Part shown: piece by piece, positions 19,915 through 27,346 of the stretch
Position numbering within the stretch: the first letter of the stretch is position 1
Layout of the letters: each line of letters opens with the position of its first letter
Source: Lysobacterales bacterium
GTDB lineage: Bacteria > Pseudomonadota > Gammaproteobacteria > Xanthomonadales > Ahniellaceae
Direction of reading: 5' to 3'
NCBI GenBank assembly: GCA_016703225.1
Contig: JADJCM010000003.1
Span: 558,001 to 622,000, forward strand
Length of the DNA: 64,000 nucleotides
Notes under the pieces: generated by a model
Databases searched by the model: none
Seen by the model: only the letters and a program-made list of their open reading frames with translations
Told to the model about the DNA's origin: nothing
Program-made: the position numbers and the translations under genes

Positions 19915-21960
19915 ATGCAGGCCACATCCCTCAGTCCAATTCTCCTGACCATTGCGCTGGCGCCGCTGCTCGGCGCGATTGTCGCCGGCTTCCTGCGCAA
20001 CCAGATCGGGCGTCGCGGTTCGCACATCGTCACCATCGGTGGCGTCGCGGTGTCCTGCCTGCTGTCGCTGTACGTGTTCAAGCTGGTCGCGTTCGACGGC
20101 ATGCCGAGCTACAACGAGAACCTCTACACCTGGTTCGACATCGGCGGTTACTCGGCGCACATCGGATTCCTGATCGACCGTCTCACCGTGATGATGATGG
20201 TGGTGGTCACCTTCGTTTCGTTGATGGTGCACATCTACACCATCGGCTACATGGCCGAAGACCCCGGCTACCAGCGCTTCTTCAGCTACATCGCGCTGTT
20301 CACCTTCTCGATGCTGATGCTGGTGATGAGCAACAACTTCCTGCAGCTGTTCTTCGGCTGGGAAGCGGTGGGTCTGGTCTCGTACCTGCTGATCGGCTTC
20401 TGGTTCAAGAAGCCAAGCGCGATCTTTGCCAACCTGAAGGCGTTCCTGGTCAACCGCGTCGGCGACTTCGGCTTCCTGCTCGGCATCGCCGCGATCCTGA
20501 TGTACTTCGGCACCCTCGACTACGCCACGGTATTCACCAATCGCCTGGCGATCGATGGCAAGACCATCGAGCTGCTCGCCGGGCACGCCTGGGCGGTGCC
20601 GACGGTGATCTGCATCCTGCTGTTCATCGGCGCGATGGGCAAGTCGGCGCAGGTGCCGTTGCATGTCTGGCTGCCGGACTCGATGGAAGGCCCAACCCCG
20701 ATCTCGGCGCTGATCCACGCCGCGACCATGGTCACCGCAGGCATTTTCATGGTTGCGCGCATGTCGCCGCTGTTCGAGATGTCCGAGACGGCGCTGGCCA
20801 CGGTTGCGGTGATCGGCGCAACGACCGCGTTCTTCACCGGGTTGATCGGCCTGGTGCAAAACGACATCAAGCGCGTGGTCGCGTACTCGACGCTGTCGCA
20901 GCTCGGCTACATGACCGTGGCGCTAGGCGTGTCGGCGTACTCGGCGGCGGTGTTTCACTTGATGACGCACGCGTTCTTCAAGGCCCTGCTGTTCCTCGGT
21001 GCCGGTTCGGTGATCATGGCCATGCACCACGAGCAGGACATGCGCTACATGGGCGGCCTGCGCAAATACCTGCCGGTGACCTACTGGACGGCGGTGATCG
21101 GCACGCTGGCGCTGGTCGGCACGCCGCTGTTCTCCGGCTTCTACTCGAAGGACGCGATCATCGTCGCCGCTGAAGCCGCGGCACACCAAGGCGGCGTCGC
21201 CTTCGCCTACGCCCACTACGCGGTGCTGTTCGGCGTGTTCGTGACCGCGCTGTACTCATTCCGTCTGCTCTACTTGACCTTCCATGGCAAGGAACGCTTC
21301 GTGGTCGATGCGCATCACGGCGACGCCGGCCACGAGGGTCATGGCGACGACCACGATCACCACACGCCCGGCCATCTCGCCCATGCACCGCACGAATCGC
21401 CGGCGGTGGTCACCATTCCGTTGATCCTGCTGGCGATACCGTCGGTGGTGATCGCGTGGTTCTTTGTGCAACCGATGCTGATCGGCGATTTCTTCGCCGG
21501 CGCCATTCTGGTCGAGCCGCAGCATGCGCGCCTCGGGCATTTCGCCGAGGAGTTCCATGGCGTGGTCGCGTTCGCGCTGCACGGGCTGACCTCGCTGCCG
21601 TTCTGGCTGGCGTTCTCCGGTTTCGCCGTGGCGACTTATCTGTACCTGTTCAATCCGACGATGCCGGCTCGCATCTACTCGGCGCTGCGGCCGCTGGCGC
21701 GCATCCTCGAGAACAAGTACGGTTTCGATGACCTCTATCAGGCGGTGTTCGCACGCGGAAGCCTGCTGCTGGGGCGCGGCCTGTGGAGAGGCGGCGACGT
21801 CGCCATCATCGATGGCGCAATGGTCAACGGCTCCGCTGCGGTGATCGAACGGGCCGCCAGCATCTTGCGCTGGATGCAGTCCGGTTACCTCTACCACTAT
21901 GCCTTCGCGATGATCCTCGGGCTCATCGCGCTGCTTGGCGCGTTCGTCTGGATCGAGTGA
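19915..21960 (+). CDS. nuoL: NADH-quinone oxidoreductase subunit L
   Basis: An antiporter-like ND5 subunit whose long C-terminal lateral helix runs along the membrane arm. The 681-residue protein shows the proton-channel motifs FFGWEAVGLVSYLLIGFW (Glu of helix 5) and the Lys-bearing stretch VPLHVWLPDSMEGPTPISALIHAATMV, then the C-terminal helix and anchor. Unusual detail: a loop at about residues 463-498 is very rich in histidine (12 His in about 36 residues, with Asp, Glu and Gly). It lies between two hydrophobic helices. Confidence 0.96.
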   Translation: MQATSLSPILLTIALAPLLGAIVAGFLRNQIGRRGSHIVTIGGVAVSCLLSLYVFKLVAFDGMPSYNENLYTWFDIGGYSAHIGFLIDRLTVMMMVVVTFVSLMVHIYTIGYMAEDPGYQRFFSYIALFTFSMLMLVMSNNFLQLFFGWEAVGLVSYLLIGFWFKKPSAIFANLKAFLVNRVGDFGFLLGIAAILMYFGTLDYATVFTNRLAIDGKTIELLAGHAWAVPTVICILLFIGAMGKSAQVPLHVWLPDSMEGPTPISALIHAATMVTAGIFMVARMSPLFEMSETALATVAVIGATTAFFTGLIGLVQNDIKRVVAYSTLSQLGYMTVALGVSAYSAAVFHLMTHAFFKALLFLGAGSVIMAMHHEQDMRYMGGLRKYLPVTYWTAVIGTLALVGTPLFSGFYSKDAIIVAAEAAAHQGGVAFAYAHYAVLFGVFVTALYSFRLLYLTFHGKERFVVDAHHGDAGHEGHGDDHDHHTPGHLAHAPHESPAVVTIPLILLAIPSVVIAWFFVQPMLIGDFFAGAILVEPQHARLGHFAEEFHGVVAFALHGLTSLPFWLAFSGFAVATYLYLFNPTMPARIYSALRPLARILENKYGFDDLYQAVFARGSLLLGRGLWRGGDVAIIDGAMVNGSAAVIERAASILRWMQSGYLYHYAFAMILGLIALLGAFVWIE

Positions 21961-21970
21961 GGAATAGTCG

Positions 21971-23482
21971 ATGATCTCAACTCACTTGCTCAGCTGGCTG
22001 ATCGCGCTGCCGGTACTCGGTGGCGCCGCGACCCTCGCCTCCGGCGGCAGCAACAGCAACCGGGCGCGCTGGATTGCGCTGCTGTTCGCAGTGGCGACGC
22101 TGGCGTTGTGCGTGCCGCTGTGGACCGGCTTCGACGCCTCCGCGGCGAACATGCAGTTCGTGCAGAACCTGCCCTGGATCGAGGCGCTGAACGTCAACTA
22201 TCACGTCGGTGTCGATGGCGTGGCGGTGGCGCTGATCGCATTGACTGCATTTACCACGGTGCTGGTGCTGATCGGCGCCTGGGATGCGATCGACGACAAG
22301 GTGCATCAGTACTACGCCGCGTTCCTGGTGCTCGAGGGGTTGATGATCGGCGTGTTCTGCTCGCTCGATGCACTGCTGTTCTATGTGTTCTTCGAGGCGA
22401 TGCTGATTCCGATGTTCATCATCATCGGCGTCTGGGGCGGGCCGCGGCGCGTCTACGCGACCATCAAGTTCTTCCTGTACACCTTTCTCGGCTCGATCTT
22501 CATGTTGATCGGCCTGATCTACCTGTACCTCAAGTCAGGCAGCTTCGACCTTTCGTTCCTGGCCCAATATCCGCTGTCGCGCAGCGAGCAGACCTGGCTG
22601 TTCTTCTCGTTCCTGCTCGCGTTCGCGGTCAAGGTGCCGATGTTCCCGGTGCATACCTGGCTGCCGGATGCGCACGTCGAGGCGCCCACTGGCGGTTCGG
22701 TGATCCTGGCCGCGATCATGCTGAAGATCGGTGGTTTCGGATTCCTGCGCTTCGCACTGCCGATTACGCCGGACGCATCGCACGAGTTCGCCTGGCTGGT
22801 GATCGCGCTGTCGCTGATCGCGATCGTCTACATCGGTTTCGTCGCGCTGGTGCAGCAGGACATGAAGAAGCTGATCGCGTATTCGTCGATCTCGCACATG
22901 GGCTTCGTGACCTTGGGTGCGTTCCTGCCGCTGATGCTGGCGCGCGACGCCGGCAACATGGGCGCCGCGCAACTGGCGCTGCAGGGTGCGATGGTGCAGA
23001 TGATCTCGCACGGTTTCATCTCGGCGGCGCTGTTCTCCTGCGTCGGCGTGCTCTACGACCGCGTGCACAGCCGCATGATCGGCGACTACGGCGGCGTTGC
23101 CAACAGCATGCCCTGGTTCGCCTTCTTCGCGGTGTTCTTCGCGATGGCAAACAGCGGCCTGCCCGGTACCTCGGGTTTTGTTGGCGAGTTCATGGTCATT
23201 CTCGCCAGCTTCCAGGCCAAGCCGTGGATCGCGGCAACCGCTGCGCTGACCCTGATCCTGGGTGCGGCGTACACCTTGTGGATGGTCAAGCGGGTGATCT
23301 TCGGCGAGGCGCAACACGCACACGTGAAGACGCTGCAGGACATCAATGGGCGCGAGGCGATCGTGCTCGGCGGGTTCGCGGCGGCCACGCTGCTGTTGGG
23401 TCTGTGGCCGGCGCCGCTGACCGATCTGATGAACGCATCGCTCGGCAGTGTCGTCGAGCAACTGATGCGCGTGAAGGTCTGA
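21971..23482 (+). CDS. nuoM: NADH-quinone oxidoreductase subunit M
   Basis: An ND4-type antiporter-like proton-pumping subunit of 503 residues with about fourteen helices. Marker motifs are LLFYVFFEAMLIPMFIIIG (essential membrane Glu near 143), FPVHTWLPDAHVEAPTGGSVILA, and KKLIAYSSISHMGFV. It starts 10 bases after nuoL and lies 12 bases before nuoN. Confidence 0.96.
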   Translation: MISTHLLSWLIALPVLGGAATLASGGSNSNRARWIALLFAVATLALCVPLWTGFDASAANMQFVQNLPWIEALNVNYHVGVDGVAVALIALTAFTTVLVLIGAWDAIDDKVHQYYAAFLVLEGLMIGVFCSLDALLFYVFFEAMLIPMFIIIGVWGGPRRVYATIKFFLYTFLGSIFMLIGLIYLYLKSGSFDLSFLAQYPLSRSEQTWLFFSFLLAFAVKVPMFPVHTWLPDAHVEAPTGGSVILAAIMLKIGGFGFLRFALPITPDASHEFAWLVIALSLIAIVYIGFVALVQQDMKKLIAYSSISHMGFVTLGAFLPLMLARDAGNMGAAQLALQGAMVQMISHGFISAALFSCVGVLYDRVHSRMIGDYGGVANSMPWFAFFAVFFAMANSGLPGTSGFVGEFMVILASFQAKPWIAATAALTLILGAAYTLWMVKRVIFGEAQHAHVKTLQDINGREAIVLGGFAAATLLLGLWPAPLTDLMNASLGSVVEQLMRVKV

Positions 23483-23494
23483 GGAGTTCGCGAC

Positions 23495-24976
23495 ATGGTC
23501 CACAATGCAGTCGAAATCGCGATCTCGATGGCCGACATCCGGGTGATGCTGCCGGAGATGTTCCTGCTCGCCGCCGCCTTCGTCATCCTGATGGCGGACT
23601 TGTTCATCCCGCAGGCGCAGCGTTCGGTCACGCACTGGTTGGCGATCGGCTCGCTGCTGGTGACGGGCGTGCTGGTCTGGCGTTCGAGCGGCGATGATTC
23701 GCTGGCGCGCACCGCCTTTGGCGGCATGTACCTGCGCGACCCGGTGGCGGAGCTGTGCAAGCTGTTCATCCTCGGCAGCAGTGCGCTCGCTTTTGTCTAT
23801 GCGCGACCGCATCTGAAGCCGCGCGGCCTGTTCCAGGGCGAGTTCTACACGCTCAGCCTGTTCGCGGTGATCGGCATGATGCTGCTGGTGTCCGCCGGCA
23901 ATCTGCTCAGCGCCTATCTCGGGCTGGAACTGCTGGCGCTGTGCTCGTACGCGCTGGTCGCGTTGAACCGCGACAGCCCCTTGTCGTCGGAATCGGCGAT
24001 GAAGTATTTCGTGCTCGGCGCGCTGGCCTCGGGGCTGTTGCTGTACGGCATGAGCATGGTCTATGGCGCCACCGGTACCCTCGACCTCGGCGGCATTCGC
24101 GCGATGGCGTCGAGCAACATGCTGCATCCGGATCTGCTCCGCTTCGGTCTGGTGTTCCTCGTCGTCGGCGTCGCCTTCAAGCTCGGCGCCGCACCGTTCC
24201 ACGCCTGGGTGCCTGACGTCTACCAGGGTTCGCCCACCGGCGTGACCTTGTTCGTCGCCAGCGCGCCCAAAGTCGCCGCATTCGGCATGGCCTATCGTCT
24301 GCTCGACAACGGCTTCGGTACGCCGTCGCTGTGGGCGAACTGGGCGGCGATGCTGTCGGTGCTGGCGGTGCTGTCGCTGGTGATCGGTAACATCGTCGCG
24401 ATCGCGCAGACCAACCTCAAGCGCATGCTCGCCTATTCGACCATTTCCCACGTTGGCTTCCTGCTGCTCGGCATCATCGGCGGCGGCCCTGACGGTTTCG
24501 CTGCAGCGCTGTTCTATGCCACCACCTATTCGATCACCGTGGTCGCCGCGTTCGGGTTGATCGTGCTGCTGTCACGGGCCGGATTCGAGGCCGAGGAAAT
24601 CGACGATTTTCGCGGATTGAACCAGCGCAATCCGTTCTACGCCTTCCTGATGCTGGCGGTGATGGCCTCGTTCGCCGGCGTGCCGCTGTTCGTTGGTTTC
24701 CTGGCCAAGCTGCAGGTGTTGAAGGCGGTCATGCGTGCCGACGCGCTGTGGCTAGCGCTGGTCGCGGGCGTGTGCGCGGTGATCGGGGCGTTCTACTACC
24801 TGCGCGTCATCAAGGTGATGTACTTCGACCAGCCGGTCGGCAACGCGCCGGTGATTGCCGATGCCGATCTCGGTTTCCGCCTGGTGTTGTCTGGCAACGT
24901 GCTGGCGCTGATCGCGCTCGGCATCTTCGGTGGTCCGTTGATGACCTGGTGCCTGAACGCAGTGGCTGCCAGTTGA
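23495..24976 (+). CDS. nuoN: NADH-quinone oxidoreductase subunit N
   Basis: An ND2-type antiporter-like subunit, the last of the fourteen-gene complex I cluster. The 493-residue protein has the conserved YLGLELLALCSYALVALNRD (membrane Glu near 145), PFHAWVPDVYQGSPTGVTLF, and NLKRMLAYSTISHVGF. The first Met at 23495 is used; an internal ATG twelve codons later is possible. The nuo operon ends here with no obvious intrinsic terminator before the tRNA-fMet promoter. Confidence 0.95.
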   Translation: MVHNAVEIAISMADIRVMLPEMFLLAAAFVILMADLFIPQAQRSVTHWLAIGSLLVTGVLVWRSSGDDSLARTAFGGMYLRDPVAELCKLFILGSSALAFVYARPHLKPRGLFQGEFYTLSLFAVIGMMLLVSAGNLLSAYLGLELLALCSYALVALNRDSPLSSESAMKYFVLGALASGLLLYGMSMVYGATGTLDLGGIRAMASSNMLHPDLLRFGLVFLVVGVAFKLGAAPFHAWVPDVYQGSPTGVTLFVASAPKVAAFGMAYRLLDNGFGTPSLWANWAAMLSVLAVLSLVIGNIVAIAQTNLKRMLAYSTISHVGFLLLGIIGGGPDGFAAALFYATTYSITVVAAFGLIVLLSRAGFEAEEIDDFRGLNQRNPFYAFLMLAVMASFAGVPLFVGFLAKLQVLKAVMRADALWLALVAGVCAVIGAFYYLRVIKVMYFDQPVGNAPVIADADLGFRLVLSGNVLALIALGIFGGPLMTWCLNAVAAS

Positions 24977-24995
24977 ATTGAAACGGTGTTTTTTG

Positions 24996-25024
24996 TTGCT
25001 TTGCGCAACGCCCGACACTATAGT
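24996..25024 (+). promoter_or_regulatory. Candidate sigma70 promoter of tRNA-fMet
   Basis: TTGCTT at 24996-25001, exactly 17 bases of spacer, TATAGT at 25019-25024, then GCGCGT. Predicted transcription starts about 7 bases before the tRNA. This is the best-formed promoter in the window. The GC-rich discriminator is what is expected of a ppGpp-repressed stable-RNA promoter. Confidence 0.7.
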
Positions 25025-25037
25025 GCGCGTCGCCTGA

Positions 25038-25114
25038 TGCGGGGTGGAGCAGTCTGGCAGCTCGTCGGGCTCATAACCCGAAGGTCGCAGGTTCAAATCC
25101 TGCCCCCGCTACCA
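25038..25114 (+). tRNA. Initiator tRNA-fMet (anticodon CAT)
   Basis: A 77-base cloverleaf, anticodon CAT at 25072-25074. Initiator hallmarks are present: three consecutive G-C pairs in the anticodon stem (GGG/CCC flanking CTCATAA), the A11:U24 pair in the D stem (GAGC/GCTC), and no Watson-Crick pair at 1:72. By my reading position 1 is T (25038) and position 72 is T (25110), a U-U mismatch, whereas E. coli has C-A. Discriminator A and encoded CCA follow. It precedes rimP-nusA-infB, the metY-rimP-nusA order of E. coli. Confidence 0.96.
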
Positions 25115-25125
25115 ATGATCCATGG

Positions 25126-25150
25126 AAAGGGCCTCTTCGGAGGCCCTTTT
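25126..25150 (+). terminator. Strong intrinsic terminator after tRNA-fMet
   Basis: A perfect 10-bp stem AAAGGGCCTC / GAGGCCCTTT around a TTCG tetraloop (25136-25139), followed by TTTTCTTT. It lies 11 bases after the tRNA CCA and within the leader that a read-through transcript to rimP would contain. Confidence 0.85.
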
Positions 25151-25219
25151 CTTTCGCACCGCATGCGTGACTCCGGTCACGCTGCGCGGCGCGCACGGAA
25201 GCGGACCGTGCACGATGCG

Positions 25220-25247
25220 ATGGGCCTACGGGCCCATTTTTGTTTTT
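25220..25247 (+). terminator. Second intrinsic terminator in the rimP-nusA leader
   Basis: A 7-bp stem ATGGGCC / GGCCCAT around TACG, then TTTTTGTTTTT. It ends about 25 bases upstream of the rimP start codon. With the preceding terminator it makes a tandem barrier ahead of nusA, suggesting attenuation controlled by NusA itself. Confidence 0.75.
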
Positions 25248-25272
25248 GGAGTCCTGCGTTGCAGGAGACGAG

Positions 25273-25788
25273 ATGAATGCCGAACAATTGACCGAACTGT
25301 TCGAACCGGTGATCGCCTCGCTCGGGCTGGAGTGCCTCGGCGTCGAGTTCGTCGCCAGCCGCGGCAACGGCCTGGTGCGCGTCTACATCGATGTGCAAGA
25401 TCGACACGTCACGGTTGAGGATTGCGAGGCGGTCAGCCGAGAGATCAGCGGCATCCTCGACGTGAACGATCCGATCAGCGGACGCTACACGCTCGAAGTG
25501 TCGTCGCCCGGTTTCGATCGACCGCTGTTCAAACCCGAGCAGTTCGCGCGTTTCATCGGCGAGCAGGCCAAGGTGAGCGTGAATCTTGCAGTCGGCGGTC
25601 GCCGCAGGTTCCAGGGGTCGATCGTGCGCGTCGAGGGCGAACACATCGTCCTGAGCCAGGACGGCAGCGAAGTTGCAATCGCCCATTCGAATATCGAGAA
25701 GGCGAAGCTGGTACCGGACTTTTCGGACATTGACCCGGCGCCCAAGCCGAGCGGTGCGAAACCGGGCAAGAGCAAGAAGAAATCCTGA
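25273..25788 (+). CDS. rimP: Ribosome maturation factor RimP
   Basis: RimP assists 30S subunit maturation. The 171-residue protein shows the N-terminal alpha/beta domain with the signature VRVYIDVQ and VSREISGILDV, the typical junction YTLEVSSPGFDRPL, and the C-terminal SH3-like domain, followed by a Lys/Pro-rich tail. The ATG at 25273 has a clear AGGAGA ribosome-binding site. It is the first gene of the rimP-nusA-infB-rbfA-truB cluster. Confidence 0.95.
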   Translation: MNAEQLTELFEPVIASLGLECLGVEFVASRGNGLVRVYIDVQDRHVTVEDCEAVSREISGILDVNDPISGRYTLEVSSPGFDRPLFKPEQFARFIGEQAKVSVNLAVGGRRRFQGSIVRVEGEHIVLSQDGSEVAIAHSNIEKAKLVPDFSDIDPAPKPSGAKPGKSKKKS

Positions 25789-25826
25789 TCACGTCGGCCC
25801 GCGAAGGCGAGCCTTGGAGAGTTGCG

Positions 25827-27312
25827 ATGAGCAAAGAGATGCTGATGGTGGTGGACGCGGTTGCCAACGAGAAGGGCGTCGCGCGCGGGGTCATCTTCGA
25901 CGCACTGGAGGCGGCGCTCGCGTCCGCGGCGAAAAAGCGCTACGGCGAAGCCGACGTGGCAATGCGCGTGGCCATCGATCGCAACAGCGGCGAATACCAG
26001 ACTTTCCGGCGCTGGGAAGTGGTCGCCGACGACGTGGTCATGGAGTCGCCCGATCGCCAGACGCGACTGATGGACGCGGTCGACGTCAAGGCCGATGCCG
26101 AAGTCGGCGAGTTCCTTGAGGAACCGGTGGAAAACGCAGAGTTCGGTCGCATCGCCGCACAGGCCGCAAAGCAGGTGATCGTGCAGCGCGTGCGCGAGGC
26201 CGAGCGTGCGCAGGTGGTCGATGCCTACACCGATCGCATCGGCGAGTTGGTCACCGGCATCGTCAAGCGCGTCGAGCGCGGCGCGGTCTATCTCGATCTC
26301 GGCAGCAATGCCGAAGCCTTCATTGCGCGCGACAAGGCGATCCCGCGCGAGAACGTGCGCGCCGGTGACCGCGTGCGCGGCTACCTGCATGACGTGCGCA
26401 TGGAGGCGCGCGGACCGCAGCTGTTCGTTTCGCGCACCGCGCCCGAGTTCATGATGGAGTTGTTCAAGCTCGAAGTGCCCGAGGTCGGCCAGGGTCTGGT
26501 CACGATCATGGGTTGTGCCCGCGACGCCGGTGACCGCGCCAAGATCGCGGTCAAGGCCAACGATCACCGCACCGATCCGATCGGTGCCTGCATCGGCATG
26601 CGCGGCTCGCGTGTGCAGGCGGTCTCGAACGAGCTCAACGGCGAGCGCGTCGACATCATCCTGTGGAGCGAGAATCCGGCCCAGTTCGTGATCAACGCGA
26701 TGGCCCCGGCCGAGGTGCAGTCGATCATCGTCGACGAGGACAAGCACTCGATGGACGTGGCGGTGGCCGAGGACAAGCTGTCGCAGGCGATCGGCCGCGG
26801 CGGCCAGAACGTGCGTCTGGCGAGCAAGCTCACCGGCTGGCAGCTCAACGTCATGACCCAGGCCCAGGTGCAGGAAAAGAGTGAGGCCGAGCAGGAAACG
26901 GCACGCGCTGTTCGTCGAAAAACTCGAAGTCGATTCCGAGATCGCCTCGATCCTGGTGCAGGAAGGCTTCTCTTCGATCGAGGAAATCGCCTACGTTCCG
27001 GAGAGCGAACTGCTCGCCGTCGAAGAGTTCGACGAGGACATCGTTGCCGAGCTGCGCGCGCGTGCGCGCGATTCGCTGCTGACGCAGATGATCGCGGCCG
27101 AGGAAGATGTCGAGACGCACAAGCCAGCGGAAGACCTGCTCGCACTCGACGGCATGGACGAAACCATTGCCTATGCTCTGGCCGAGCGCGGCATTCGTAC
27201 CCAGGAAGACCTGGCCGAACTGGCTGCGGATGAAATCACCGACATCGAAGGCATGGACGCCGAACGCGCCGCCGCCTTGATCCTCGCGGCGCGTGCGCCG
27301 TGGTTCCAGTAA
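25827..27312 (+). CDS. nusA: Transcription termination/antitermination factor NusA, split by a one-base frame break
   Basis: NusA binds RNA polymerase and modulates pausing, termination and antitermination. The first frame covers the N-terminal polymerase-binding domain, S1 (VTGIVKRVERGAVYLDLG), KH1 and KH2 (DKLSQAIGRGGQNVRLASKLTGWQL) to about residue 357. After EAEQE the frame is lost, and the helix-hairpin-helix acidic repeats (LFVEKLEVDSEIA to the end APWFQ) continue one frame over, from about 26890 to 27312. Joined, the product is about 494 residues, the normal length. The shift is +1, near CAGGAAACGGCACGCG (26890-26910). nusA is essential in E. coli and both halves are well conserved, so a sequencing indel is likely. 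Confidence 0.9.
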
Positions 27313-27346
27313 TTACGCCGCAGCGAAAGCCGCAAAGAGGCACAGC

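Noticed and set aside
22535..24451. A 638-codon minus-strand frame opposite nuoM-nuoN
   Set aside because: The product is extremely rich in His, Gln, Arg and Asp, the typical reverse complement of hydrophobic membrane-protein codons.
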